A DNA stretch of 64,000 nucleotides from Gigaspora rosea (lineage: Eukaryota; Glomeromycota; Glomeromycetes; Diversisporales; Gigasporaceae), in assembly GCA_003550325.1 (NCBI GenBank), contig QKWP01001734.1, positions 18,977-82,976 of the forward strand, in the 5' to 3' direction. Shown piece by piece: positions 22,050-33,296 of the stretch. The first letter of the stretch is position 1; every line of letters starts with the position of its first letter. Both the position numbers and the translations under genes were made by a program. The notes beneath the pieces are model-generated. The model was not told the origin of the DNA, made no database searches, and was given only the letters and a program-made list of their open reading frames with translations.

Positions 22050-22650
22050 CCTGACTCTAATCACCCTAAACACAAACAAAATTAACCCTAAAAACACAAA
22101 AACAAAAAAAAAACAAATATTCTCAAACAAATCCAAACCAAATTTACAAACAAAAGCTTCGAAATCTAAAATTTAACTACTAAAAAATAACAAAAATAAC
22201 AACAAACCTAAAAATATAATAAACAAATGTAAACAATAATAAATGTCAACGGCTGATCTTAAATTAGCTGATGCTAAAACTTTGTCCTATTTTGATATAA
22301 AATTTTAAAATTTTTTATAGAAGTTTTCTTCGCTTTTGTCTTAAATTTAGGCTAAGGTTTAGATGGAGATTTTATATTTATAGAATATATATGGATTCTA
22401 CAAAACTTATAGTTTCCAATCGAAACCCTAGAACTTCAACATCAGCCAACTACAACATCGGCCATAACAATAAATAAACTTAATCAACAGCAAAAAAAAA
22501 CAACAAACGCAAATTAAATCATACACCGGAACTAAAACAAACACTAACCCAAAAACAATACCAAATTAAACAAATAAACAAAATAATAAAACCGAAAACA
22601 ATAGATAACACACACGTAAATTCAAAATTAACAACTCAAACCAAAATAAT
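22050..22650. other. G-depleted, A/C-rich stretch
   Basis: On the + strand many 60-base lines here contain zero to five G but about ten C (for example 22081-22140 has no G). A balanced patch with more T and G lies at 22250-22440. No open frame or repeat unit explains the skew. Confidence 0.7.
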
Positions 22651-22710
22651 GATCGTACTGGTCCTACATAGCGTCACACGCTGCGCAACTAGCCTAATTA
22701 TTTAAGATTT
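22651..22710. repeat. Dispersed 50-bp motif GATCGTACTGGTCC, copy 2
   Basis: Second of three copies (see 12700-12756); continues CACGCTGCGCAACTAGCC and TAATTATTTAAG. Confidence 0.6.
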
Positions 22711-23787
22711 TCTCATTTATTGGCTAATCAGTGATGATCGACATCAACACAAATAAACGATTAACCAACTATAGTTAACCATGTGCTTTAGAAAAGAAGA
22801 TGCATAATAGGATATGTTCACACCAAAATTTGATGATCAACCATTCAAATTGCGCGAATTTGATCATCCCGGAGAAACAAACAAAGCGAAGAAAAACGAA
22901 AAACACGAAAAATACACGAAACGCCAGCCTAAGCGCATTAATTAAAAGTATCAGGAAGGCGATTTTGCATATATAATACTCCTCTAACCCTACACTAATA
23001 TTAACTAGACTGGCCTAACCCTAATTTTAGTTAAAAAACGGTAAATCAAAATTTGGTGCGTACATAGATGCATCCGGTCAACTACTGTGTACAATATGTT
23101 GTCTTTACAATCAATTGTGGCGAGTGAACTAGACACAATATTTGGCTTCGCTATTTACAAATAGATTTCACAACATCAATCAATATTTATTGACTTTAAA
23201 AGCTTATTAACGTTGAATTCCATAGAGATTATACCTATTGAGAAGACTAGCGTATAGCGTTTGTCAGTACACCTTAGAAAGTTTCCCTTTTTTGTATATT
23301 GTACAAGGGTGCTATTCACTATGATTTTTGAAAATTACTCTCAATATTCACGCTATTTAGTATATTTGTTTCTCATACAGTACATCAGGATACTATACAA
23401 TTTTAACTTAGTTTTTTGTAAAAGACCCAAATGCGTATGCAGACTGCGGGCATTTGTGTATTATTAAATTGTCAAGTTGTCTGGATAAGACATTATAAAT
23501 TTCGGGCATCAAATAACAGTAATTTATACCAAATACAATAACCATCTATGTCAGAGACTAAAGGCTGGTTAAAATCAAAAACCTTATTTTGAAGGCCTTT
23601 AAACGATATGATAATCTGCATTCACTCACACCTTTTTCAAATGGGCATAATTTTGTGCTTTCTTCCAATTCTGATTAAAAAATAGGGACATAAGATACAT
23701 TGATGTTATTATTTGACGAATCTATTTTATGCATCTAACCGAGATGGCTGATTTATAATTATTTGACAATGAAAAATTGGTGTAATT
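22711..23787. other. Gene-free, unassigned
   Basis: No supported gene. The 68-codon frame at 23261-23467 has no recognisable features. Confidence 0.35.
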
Positions 23788-24167
23788 AGTGTTTCAAGTC
23801 GATATGTCATTAGTCGACTTAGTCGACTTAGTCGGCTAAATTAGTCGATCTTTTAAAAAGTCGACTTAGTCGACTATGAATATAAATAGGTACTATTATA
23901 TAAAAACAATCGGAATTTTTCGGAAGGTAGACAATAATTCAACCTAAAATACGAGCATGCTCAGTGGGTAGTTTCGGAATTATATAAAATATGCCAAAAT
24001 ACGGGTAAGAAAGATATTTAAGAGGCAATATATCTATATTATATGCAGTGTGTAGAAAAATAAATGAATATTATAGTAATATTCATTTTAGTCGACTTAG
24101 TCGACTAAGTCATATTTAGAACATCGACTCGACTAAGTCTATAAATTTTTTATCGACTATAATCACT
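23788..24167. mobile_element. hAT-like MITE rich in AGTCGACT
   Basis: Ends TAGTGTTTCAAGTCGAT and, on the complement of the other side, TAGTGATTATAGTCGAT are similar inverted repeats. Both subterminal regions are packed with AGTCGACTTAGTCGACT. The flanking 8-mers do not match, so either the target duplication has decayed or one side was rearranged; its right end abuts the start of duplication copy 2. Confidence 0.6.
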
Positions 24168-24275
24168 ACCAGATCGTAGACCCGGGCGTGAAACTCAAAA
24201 TCTACAATAACCAAATGCGGGTTTTTTCAAATATCTAGGCTGCCCACTATAAATGAAAAATATGCATGCTTATTA

Positions 24276-26293
24276 ACGTATAGTACAGAACAAACCGAAT
24301 GTTTTACTATATTTGAATATGCGGTGTTCTCGTATACAGTAATATAAATAATACAAATTTGGTTAAGATTTTTTTATTTATGTTTCTGTTAGAATATTCC
24401 CCTGTTAGGTTCATGATCCATAATCGACAAAACATTTGCCATGAATACTCTTTTTTGGTAAGATCTACCATTACGAATTAGGAAAAAAATTCGTGGTGTT
24501 TTTATATACTATATTACTCTACTCTATTACTCTACTCATACTCTTTATCAAAATTCGATACTCTTTATCATGTATAGATTACTCTAGAGTACCCCACACA
24601 CCCGCCTTACGAATTTGAATTAAATATATAGTTTTTCTTTTCGGATAAACAGCCACATTATTTTGGCTATTTTTTTTTCGGTAAAAGCCACATTATTTTG
24701 GCTTATACTATTTTTTTTTTTTTAATTAAATTAAAAAAAATAAGATTTTCGAATAACCGCACTATTATGGTTAGGATAAATCTCGATAATGTTGTATAAA
24801 AAAAAGGTATTTTAAGGCAACTGCTGGCTTAGACAAATGTAACTCCAATACGTGTCAGTAATAACGTGTATGCTTTTTTTTATTTTTTTGATGATAAATA
24901 AAAAAAAAAGTTTTTTATTTTTACATAATCATCGCTAACTAATAATATGGCTTAGAATAAATGCTATTTGACGTAACATATATACTATGCAAAATATTTT
25001 CGGATAGCTACGCCACTGTGTCTTAGCATATATGCCCGTTGCAATCAGTATGTACGATGTACATAAAGGTCGCTGTAGAACCAAATATAATAAATTTTTA
25101 ACGTATGGTACAGAACAAACTGAATGTTTTACTATATTCGAAAAAAAATATGCGATGTTCTCATATAACAGTAACATAAATAATACAAATTTGGTTAAGA
25201 TTTTTTTATTAGAATATTCCCGTTAAATTCATGATCGATAATCGTTTACCATGAATCCTCTTTTTTGGTAAAATCTACCATTACGAATTAGGAAAAAAAT
25301 TCATGGTGTTTTTATATACTCTATTACTCTACTATTCAATAAGTATGTACGATGTACATAAAGATCACTGTCGATCCAAATATAAAAAATTTTTTTAAAT
25401 CGGTAAATAAATATAGAAATCCGTGTAAAAATGGTAAAAGTATTATCTTTTTTGGAATAATACCTGATCGATACAAACTACTTATTTTTTTTCTTAGCAT
25501 GAGCTTATGACAAATACTATGTACTCTAATATTATTAATATAACAAGCATACAAATTCTTTTTTTGAAAAAAAAAATAGTTTCAAATAACTTCTATCAAT
25601 ATATCTTAAGATAAATGCCGCTACAAGATAATATCAGCACGTATGCGTATGTATGTAAAGATTGCTGTCGATCAATAAAAACTCTAATAAATCGGTAAAA
25701 TATTAAATATAGAAATCAATATTGCAATGAACTAAAGTCTGGTTATTTGTTAAAAAAAATAAAGATTAAAATTTTTTTTCTTATTTATTAATACCTTATA
25801 ATTTATTTTAATACCTTATAATAAAACCGTAACAACTTTCTGATACAGTATAATCTTTTCTTTTTTAAAATTGTGTAAGTTAGAAATTTTTGACCGAAAT
25901 TTAAATATTAGCCAATTTGCCATTGGCCGTTGCCAACCGATTCATATAGAATACGGATTGAATAATTGAATCCAGATTCGTCCCGATTCAAGTTATATAC
26001 AAAGTAGTGTTCAGATTCGATTTGAATAGCCTTTAATTAAAGAATAGGATCGAGGTACTACCTTTGTTAACTCTAGTAAGTGATTAATTCTGCAGTATAA
26101 GTGAAGCTACTATAATTTAAACTTATTAAACCTAAGAATAGTTTTTTGTCTTATTATAAATCTTCATCATGACGACTAATTCACAGACCGCATCAAACAT
26201 TTATTTAATGTTATATTTTTTAGAATATAATTTTATTATTTTACGGTTTCTATAAAACTCGTGGGTACAAGAAAATAGAAGTTACTGGCTAGT
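24276..26293 (+). repeat. 2-kb interspersed repeat A, splitting the older MITE
   Basis: Inserted in the MITE that is whole at 2139-2390: MITE sequence stops at GCATGCTTA and resumes at TTCTAATGG. It is the inverted counterpart of 38287-41335. Internally it repeats a block of roughly 0.8 kb (starting ACGTATAGTACAGAAC at 24280 and ACGTATGGTACAGAAC at 25100). One end is CTGGCTAGTT. No coding capacity. About 11 bp of target sequence are missing, and no target duplication was found. Confidence 0.8.
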
Positions 26294-26699
26294 TCTAATG
26301 GTAAAAACTCACCACCATGTACTAGACCGGGGTTTAATGTTAGGTTTTAATATTGGTGGGGTGTAAGAGACCCGGGTCTTTTATACTGCAGTTTACGGTA
26401 ATCACATTTAAAATTTTATTTCTTTTGTTTGATTTTTTTTCTAATTTTTGCTTTTAAAATATTAATTATATGCCGCCTGGATCTGCAATTTAATGGATAT
26501 TGCAACAGAATTCTGGACACTCTACAGGAGAACAATTTTACAATAATACAGTACTTGCTTAATTTCAACAACAAACTAGTTTATCCGTAATTTTTATTAC
26601 TTCTCTTTAGACATACTTCTAAGAAAATTTGAAAAATGGCCCTAACCCGATCAAATTAACGTTAAATTATAAATTTTCAAATTAGTGTTACAAAATTGT

Positions 26700-26845
26700 C
26701 AAAATTTTATCAATCGATTAATTAATAAATTATTTTACTCAACAATCGATTTTATTCGTCCAATCGATTAATTGACCGATCGATTAGTTGACCAATCGAT
26801 TAATCGATTAATCGATTTGTCAACTAATCGATTCATCGATTTTCC
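26700..26845. repeat. ATCGATTAATCG palindrome cluster, copy 2
   Basis: Counterpart of 2700-2835, same position relative to the secreted-protein gene, with a few substitutions and small indels. Confidence 0.6.
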
Positions 26846-27081
26846 AACTTTCGATTTATATCACTATTGCAAACCTGACCTATCATTATATATAGCTGTA
26901 AATGAATATTACTATAATACAGTATTTTCCTAGTTTCAACTTTAAACTAGCTTTATCCGTAATTTTAATTACTTCACTTTAGACACATTTCCAAGGATAT
27001 TTGAAAATGGCCCTAGCATAATTAAATCAGTGCCATGTATAACCATAAATGAAAAATAGTGATATCATATTAAAAAAAAAT

Positions 27082-27089
27082 TATAAATA
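27082..27089 (+). promoter_or_regulatory. TATA box of the 27142 gene
   Basis: TATAAATA, 53 bp before the ATG, conserved with the paralogue. Confidence 0.6.
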
Positions 27090-27141
27090 CTGCTTTTTTA
27101 ATCAAAGGCATGGATCATAAAAATTATAATAAATTACCATC

Positions 27142-27504
27142 ATGAAAAAGCTCTTGTTAATTTTTACTCTCACATTTTTGATTATCACTGTCGCTGAAGC
27201 AGCGAATTTGAAAAGAAAAGAACATTATCTAATTTCTTTGTTCAAAAGACAAGAAGAACTTTCATGCCCTCCATCAAGAACACCTTGTGGAGATTTTGAC
27301 TGTTGTACTTCTACGGAAGTATGTACTGACGAATTTTGTTGCGATAAGAGCCGTACTTGTGGAAGAAATTGTTGTCTTTCTTCTACTGAAGTATGTGTTC
27401 GAAACCTTCATTGTTGCAACCAGGACCGTGTCTGTGGTGGTGGTCTGCATGAAGCTACCTGTTGTGATGCATCACAAACATGCGTACATGGTAAATGTAT
27501 ATGA
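27142..27504 (+). CDS. Small secreted cysteine-rich protein with CC-x4/5-C repeats (120 aa)
   Basis: Paralogue of 3151-3492. The signal peptide (residues 1-19) differs from it at only two positions, while the mature region has diverged strongly. It carries an insertion after NLKR (adding a SLFKRQEE stretch) and a short deletion in the third module. All 18 cysteines are kept: CCTSTEVC, CCDKSRTC, CCLSSTEVC, CCNQDRVC, CCDASQTC and the last two single cysteines. The added KR pair in LFKRQEE together with NLKR could be a Kex2-type processing site, giving a propeptide of about 30 residues; this is inference. Single exon, intact, with conserved TATA box and AATAAA. Retained reading frames in both copies while the neighbouring gene has decayed argue that the product is under selection. 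Confidence 0.8.
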   Translation: MKKLLLIFTLTFLIITVAEAANLKRKEHYLISLFKRQEELSCPPSRTPCGDFDCCTSTEVCTDEFCCDKSRTCGRNCCLSSTEVCVRNLHCCNQDRVCGGGLHEATCCDASQTCVHGKCI

Positions 27505-27714
27505 GTAACGTGAAAACTTTTTCAATATGTATCTATGGGGCTACTTTTTGATCTATAGTGTTTCTTCTGTGACTGCTTTACATTTGTTAAACTTTTAAGA
27601 TTTTTATCAATATTAATTATTTACAAACATTTAAAGAATATATATATATTTATTGAATAATTAAATATTTTATTATGATATTTTTGTCAAGATTTGTATA
27701 TGATAAAGTTCATA

Positions 27715-27720
27715 AATAAA
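27715..27720 (+). terminator. AATAAA polyadenylation signal
   Basis: Conserved with 3695-3700 downstream of the paralogous gene. Confidence 0.45.
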
Positions 27721-27896
27721 ATGTGATAATGTTCTTCGTAATTTCTCTTGAAATTGACATGTCAATAACAAATGTAAAATTGACGTATGTTTTGCAATCG
27801 GTGAAATTGGTAAAAATTTATTAAAAATAAAAGTTACAAATTTAAATTTTATGTCAAGATTTCGTTAAAAAAAAACTATTTTAATATTGGTATTTA

Positions 27897-28049
27897 TAGG
27901 GATAGGCCGCTGCGAAGGCGGAATATTTCAAAAGTCGGATATGTCAGAAACCGAAATTTAGCAATTTTGGCCCGCGTTAGCATAATGCAGGCCTGTGCAG
28001 GCTGTGCATGCTGTGCAGCCTACGCAGTATTTCGATTTGCCCATCCCTA
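27897..28049. mobile_element. hAT-like MITE (orthologous to 3875-4018)
   Basis: Same TAGGGATAGG and TAGGGATGGG-type ends and same flanking GGTATTT words, at the same place relative to the gene. Contains an extra CTGTGCATG unit compared with copy 1. Confidence 0.8.
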
Positions 28050-28412
28050 GGTATTTTTCTTGGTCACGTAAAACATTAATTCCAAAAACATTAATTCCAA
28101 ATATCAAAGATTTCAAGCGCAATCAGTAGTTTTAAGATATAAGCCATTATAAGTCATTAGAATTTCGAAATGAATTGGTAAACATAACCATAACAAAGAT
28201 GGAAACAACATTAAAACTGTTAATCTAAGACATGTACTATTCAGCAATTAGAAATTATTATTAAATAACTATATAAAATTTTCTTATTTTATATCTTACA
28301 AAGTTAAATTTTTAAAATGCTAAAAATATTAATAAAATTCTAAATTAAATTAAATTTAATTAAAGGATATTTATGGCGGAATGGTTTCATTAGAAAATCT
28401 TGACGTTATGAC

Positions 28413-29478
28413 TCAGTGTTGGAAATCTTATGTTCTCATGTTCTCATGAGAACATCACTTTTAATCTGAGAACATTTACAAAATTTAAAATGTTCTCTAT
28501 TAAATTTTTTTGAGAGCATTAAGTTTGAAAAATATGTTCTCTATGTAAATATATTAAATAAGAAAAAATTATTTTTATTAATATAGCAGTTAAAATAATT
28601 AAGCTCATAAATATTTAATTGTTAGTTAGGTGAAATAGAAAAAATTTAGTTATTGTTGAATCATAAAAAATTTTAGATAATATAGTTTATTGATTTATCC
28701 ATTTCTAGTTTTGCCTTATTATATAAACTTTGATATACATATAATATCATAAATTTCAGAGAGCTAAACTCACTATGATTGTAATTTTTATAAGAAAATT
28801 ACTTAACAAATCTTTAGTTATGATTCTAAACTTTAGTGCTATATTTTAAAATTTATAGTAAGGAATCTTTTGAATCTATAAATTCACTATAGTAAAAATG
28901 AAAGTATATTATATTTACTTATTTATTTAATTAATTGAGAAATGTTAATAGCTTATTTAGAAACTAAATATATAAGCTGAGTCAAGCCAATAACATCTTT
29001 AACAATATATAAAAAACCTCAAATACTACTTTTTTAAAAATATACATATGAAGTTATAATCTTATTATTATAAATAACTTAGCTTTGTTTATATAGTTTG
29101 TTAAATAATTATATTTTTTATTAATAATTTTTAAATATATTAATTAAAAATAAAAATTAAAAAATAACTTAAAGTATAAAAGTATAAGTGTGAGAAAGAT
29201 AATGAGAGAAAGAAAATAAGAATAGGAAAGAGTAAAAAAGAGTAAGAAAGAGTAAGAAAGAGTGTGTGAGAGAGAAAAAGAGAAAGAGAGAAAAAGAAAG
29301 AGAGAAAGAGAGAAAGAGAAAGAGAGAAAGAAAGAGAGAAAGAAAAAGAGAAAGAGAAAAGAGAAAAAAAGAGAAAAATTTTTTTCTAATTGAGAATATA
29401 AAAAAATTTTTGAGAACATTAAATTAAATAAGCATGTTCTCATGAGAACATAAATTTCAAACCAGATTTCCAATACTG
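28413..29478. mobile_element. hAT-like nonautonomous element, 1.07 kb
   Basis: Inverted ends CAGTGTTGGAAATC and complement CAGTATTGGAAATC, next to ATGTTCTCATGAGAACAT palindromes near both ends. Flanking GTTATGAC (28405-28412) and GTTGTGAC (29479-29486) give an 8-bp target duplication with one change. The empty site GTTATGACTCATAATT is intact in copy 1 at 4353-4368. No transposase is encoded; the interior is AT-rich and contains a long purine tract. Confidence 0.88.
29185..29380. repeat. Purine (GAAA/GAGA) microsatellite
   Basis: Almost pure A/G on the + strand, mostly GAGAAAGA units, inside the hAT-like element. A pyrimidine-only complement gives a spurious Phe/Leu/Ser frame on the minus strand. 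Confidence 0.9.
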
Positions 29479-30063
29479 GTTGTGACCTCATAATTATTGC
29501 TTGTAAACTTTTATTTAAAACTTATTTGATTGAAACAAAAGCTTTGTGGCTTCGATTGCATTTTTCTGAAGTATATCAAAAAAGCCTTCAAAATAATAAA
29601 TTTCAAGAATTACAAAATTAGTGCAATTATATTACAGTAAACATCCAGAAAAATTTTAAATCAGAAGATTTTACATCTATTCAATAAAATGTGTTAATTC
29701 ACCTATTAAACGAATTAATCTACAAATGGAAGAAGTAAAATTTGGAAACATGCTATTGAATAAGGAATTGCACAAAAATATTGGCATGTCATCTGATCCT
29801 AAAAGCTGGTTTAATAAAAATTTTTTAACCATGAAGATTGCTTTACAAAATTGGTTACATATATTTGTTATTGTCAAATATGATATCTGGTAACGAAATT
29901 ATTGACTATTTTCAACCAAATGCTGAATAGAAATCTATGGGTGATATAACTAAAAGATTTTTATCTTCAGATCCAACAAAAATATCAGTAATTCTTACAC
30001 TTTTTGTAGCTTGAACACAGCCATTACTAAACAGAAGAACTATGCTATTATTTTCAACAATTA

Positions 30064-30528
30064 CTATAAATGGCCGGAAACAAGAACCGGGTCTGTTATG
30101 TTTCACCAATTTTAAAACCCATAATAGACCCTGATTATAGTATGCAGCTGAGAGCTTATATCGTGTAGTGTAAAAATTTAAAACGCACATACACTATGCA
30201 CTTATAATATACAATTTAGTTTTCAAAAAAGAGCTACATTTAATTAAAAAAGATCCTGCAATCTGCACCCGGGTATAGTACATAGAGGACCCTGAAGAAC
30301 TCTGATACAACTCAGATCTGAGTTTGTATAATTTTAGCAGTATTTTAGCCAAATAGATGTATAAAATAGAGCAAAATTTGAAAATTTATTATATAAAAAT
30401 GCAACGTTTGATGAATTTCTATGCAAAATTTCCTTTTTTAGAATCATCTGAGTTGTATCAGAGTTCTTCAGGGTCCTGTACATAGTGGATATACTATCTA
30501 GAGTGATCTTTTATCCAGCTATTTACAG
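30064..30528. mobile_element. Tc1/mariner-type MITE, 465 bp
   Basis: Imperfect inverted repeats of about 22 bp (CTATAAATGGCCGGAAACAA and complement CTGTAAATAGCTGGATAAAA) flanked by TA (30062-30063, 30529-30530). Copy 1 shows the empty site at 4945-4955. It lies in the BTB/BACK/TLDc pseudogene and contains a second MITE. Confidence 0.88.
30286..30477. mobile_element. MITE nested in a MITE, 192 bp, 8-bp target duplication
   Basis: Inverted repeats of about 31 bp beginning AGGACCCTGAAGAACTCTGA are flanked by a perfect 8-bp duplication GTACATAG (30278-30285, 30478-30485). Duplication length suits hAT-type or P-type transposases. It is the youngest of the stacked insertions here. Confidence 0.92.
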
Positions 30529-31180
30529 TAATAACGAAGTGCATACTGCTAAAATTGTTTCATGAATAGATATAAAACTGATGCACATGCTGTAACAAAT
30601 AATTCATATGAATTTTAATTACTTTATCATGGAACCAGAGATGGATTTACTCCTGATTCTTTTGGAATTTATGCAATGAACAAACATATGTTGTTGTAGT
30701 TGTGAAGCTTAAAGGAAAAAATGAAATTTTAGATATAATCCTATTGAATGAGATAAACCAAGTGGTAAAGCTTATATGCATAAGATTTGCAAAGATTGCT
30801 TTATTTTTTCATTAAAAAATGTTATATTCAAATTCTATTTTGAATTGTGTGAAATAAAACCCAGAATGTGCTATTTTTTGGCATCCTTATTGAGGTCCAG
30901 CTTTAGGGATTGTAACATTAATCAATGTTGGAATTGTCAATGCTCATATAAAAAACAAACTGAAATGCATCTACAAACAATTTTGATGGGAGGTAAGGTT
31001 GGATCTGTCCTGTTTAGTCCTTCTCGTTCTCTAATAAGAACAGTCTCAAAAGTATGTATAGTCCAGTTCGGTCCAGCTTCTCATCTCAAAAATAAGCTAT
31101 TTTCATGTTAGTGAATATCAATTTTAGCTATCATATTTGAAATAAAATTCATGCATTAATGTTCTTTAATAACTATTTAA

Positions 31181-32699
31181 TAAGGTAGCTGCGTGATGCT
31201 GTCACACAAAACAAGGAACAGAAGAATTAGTAGATCATTTAGAAGTTTTAAAAAAATGAATTGTTTAGCATGTTTAGCAAGTTAAAGTTTTGATAGTGAT
31301 GGTTGAAAAAATTATTTTATCTGATTAACTTAAAATTAAAAAATCGATAATCACCAATATGTTATTTATATTTACATCTTTCAACAATGCAATATGATTT
31401 AAGATTATGTACAATGCATAGATAAAATTTTTATAATGCGGAGATTTTTGTTACTATTGTGAGTGGGCTTTTCATTTTTCTTATTAAATATGGTCTAAGA
31501 CATTGATTATCAGCACATTTCTGTTAATATTCTCAACGAACAATGCCACTTATTCATACCTAATTTTTATTTTTAGTACAGTATTTTCAATTTACTTACA
31601 GTTCATACACATACTTGTATTGTGCTCATTTTCGGTAATGTACATACGTACTAAACATATTTTGTTGATATGACATAATAATATTTGTATCCACTAGGGT
31701 TTTAATTCTAATTAAAAATGCCCAGCTGATAATTTGCATAGAACTTGTCATCAATTAGGGCTAAGCGTCGACCTATATCCGACACATCTGACTTGGAAAT
31801 TCTGGGGCAGCCTCAAAAATCATATATAACACATTATTAACATATTCCATACTTAGGTGTATACTAATCTATATAAAAATATTTTATACGTAGGCTTATT
31901 ATATTAAAGGGACGAATAAAGTATGACACTAATCGATATAACAAAGGTTTAATATGTAAGTTATACTGTTTAACAACGATAAAAGTGTATATAATCGCAA
32001 AATCTCATTTTATAGTCAGTATTATTGATTATGTAATGCAATTACATAAAATTTTACTTTCTTATTTGCATTATATACTGTACTTTACGTGTAATGTTCT
32101 AAATTGATATCAGTTATGTATGTAGTTGGTCAAATCAATATATGTTGCCTAATCTGTTACAGAATTCAAATGTGCTAAGCTGAAGTAATGAAGCAGTTAT
32201 TATCGTATTAGCTGATTTTATTGCAAAATCATGCTGATGTTCGTCTTTTACAGTTAGTTTAGTGCTACAGTCGAGGCTTATTGTTTAAGGGCGGAAGTTT
32301 TTTTTGTTTTTACCGGATGATATACGATTTAATCAACTTCGGGTTTCTATGAATATCAGTTAATATAATATATTAAAGTAGGGCTAGTAGTATGAATAAA
32401 AGGCTGTGATCATACTGATGCCAAGGCCATAAAATTTATGAACAGTTTTTTTTTACTTCCTTATTGTGCAAAATGAAAAATTAACCTTGTATAAACTTAA
32501 ATATGGGCATTATTTTATCTGCAGTAAATTAAGAAAAAAAATAAAATAAATAAAAATAAAAAATCTGCTCATTCGTTCCGAATTTTAAAATCGTTATAAT
32601 GCAAAATGAAAAATCAACTTCGCATAGCCTAATAAATGAATATATAAAAATTAATAACGAAACGTAATATTAGTGAGCTTGCGCATCTATACCGAATTA
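31181..32699. other. Gene-free, unassigned; includes repeat at 32462-32640
   Basis: No supported gene. Positions 32462-32640 contain two ATGCAAAATGAAAAATYAAC words, matching the MITE-like family at 19764-20105. The rest is AT-rich without visible structure. Confidence 0.4.
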
Positions 32700-32830
32700 T
32701 GAAATTATACCAGTACGATCACGTTTCTTGTGTAACATGAAATGTGTATAGGGATGGTTTCCTTCAACTTTTTTGATGTCGCTTATCCTGATTTTTGCAA
32801 AAACCTTTTTTAGTAGGAGTAATGATTTTC
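32700..32830. repeat. Dispersed repeat CAGTACGATCACGTTTCTTG, copy 2 of 3
   Basis: Nearly identical at its start to 20606-20720; continues with TCAACTTTTTTGATG as at 41368-41470. Downstream, TGGCGTCACTGATTAT at 32905 also occurs at 41352, so the repeat family may extend further. Confidence 0.7.
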
Positions 32831-33004
32831 ATTTATTCGTTTTTGGACAGAGTTAAAATTTTTACATACTAAATATGTAATATATATGTAAATCACTGTT
32901 ATGTGGCGTCACTGATTATAATCTCGAAATTTCATCATTATGATGTTAACGATGTTAACTTAAAATTTTTACATACTTTATATATAAGTTATTTCATATG
33001 CAAA

Positions 33005-33296
33005 CTAGCATTGCACATGGTTATCGTTATGGAATGGGTGTTGAAAAGGATGAAAATAAGGCCTTCATATATTATCAAAAAGCAGCAGAGATGGGGGATG
33101 TTAGTGGAATAAATAATGTTGGATTTTGTTATCTTTATGGAATTGGAATTGAAAAAGTTGAAAATAAAGCATTCATTTATTTTCAAAAATCAGTAGAGAT
33201 GGGATTCACTAGTAGAATGTCAAGTATGGCAGAATGTTATCGAAATGGAATTGGTGTAATATGAGATCTTAATAAAGCCAAAAACTGGTATCAAAG
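33005..33296 (+). pseudogene. Sel1-repeat protein fragment
   Basis: Two full and one partial Sel1-like repeats of 36 residues: IAHGYRYGMGVEKDENKAF then IYYQKAAEMG; NVGFCYLYGIGIEKVENKAF then IYFQKSVEMG; MAECYRNGIGV then DLNKAKNWYQR. Sel1 repeats form alpha-solenoid protein-binding scaffolds. An in-frame TGA at 33262-33264 splits the third repeat. The reading frame ends near AAAGGTAAAT, which may be a splice donor at 33297, but its phase does not match the acceptor before the kinase at 33741, so joining the two is not supported. In this fungal group Sel1 repeats often accompany kinases of the type found just downstream. Either a truncated gene relic or part of a gene whose other exons I cannot see. 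Confidence 0.75.

Larger units (their letters stand above)
28365..30965 (+). pseudogene. BTB/BACK/TLDc (Kelch-like) pseudogene, copy 2
   Basis: Same decayed gene as 4313-5380. It starts at the BTB edge (YGGMVSLENLD) and is cut right after ENLDV by the hAT-like element 28413-29478. It resumes with BACK motifs (LQMEEVK 29722-29742, LIGDITKRFLSS-like about 29935-29965), is cut again within the IIN segment by the MITE at 30064, and ends with TLDc motifs (DGFTPDSFGIY about 30645-30675, ICKDCFIFSLKNVIFKF 30785-30835, CSYKKQT 30940-30962). Many stops and frame changes are shared with copy 1, others are private, which fits neutral decay after duplication. Confidence 0.8.
24168..31180 (+). repeat. Segmental duplication, copy 2 (7.0 kb with insertions)
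   Basis: Collinear with 2165-5593. It is enlarged by a 2.0-kb repeat (24276-26293), a hAT-like element (28413-29478) and a TA-flanked MITE (30064-30528, itself containing 30286-30477). All three have empty sites in copy 1. The remaining sequence is close to copy 1 apart from small indels. Confidence 0.93.

Noticed and set aside
24276-26293. Helitron 3' end suggested by CTAG followed by T at the right end
   Set aside because: No hairpin lies upstream of it, no 5' TC end or A/T target was found, and target bases are missing.
29144-29491. 115-codon minus-strand frame rich in Phe, Leu and Ser
   Set aside because: Translation of the polypyrimidine complement of a GA microsatellite inside a transposon.
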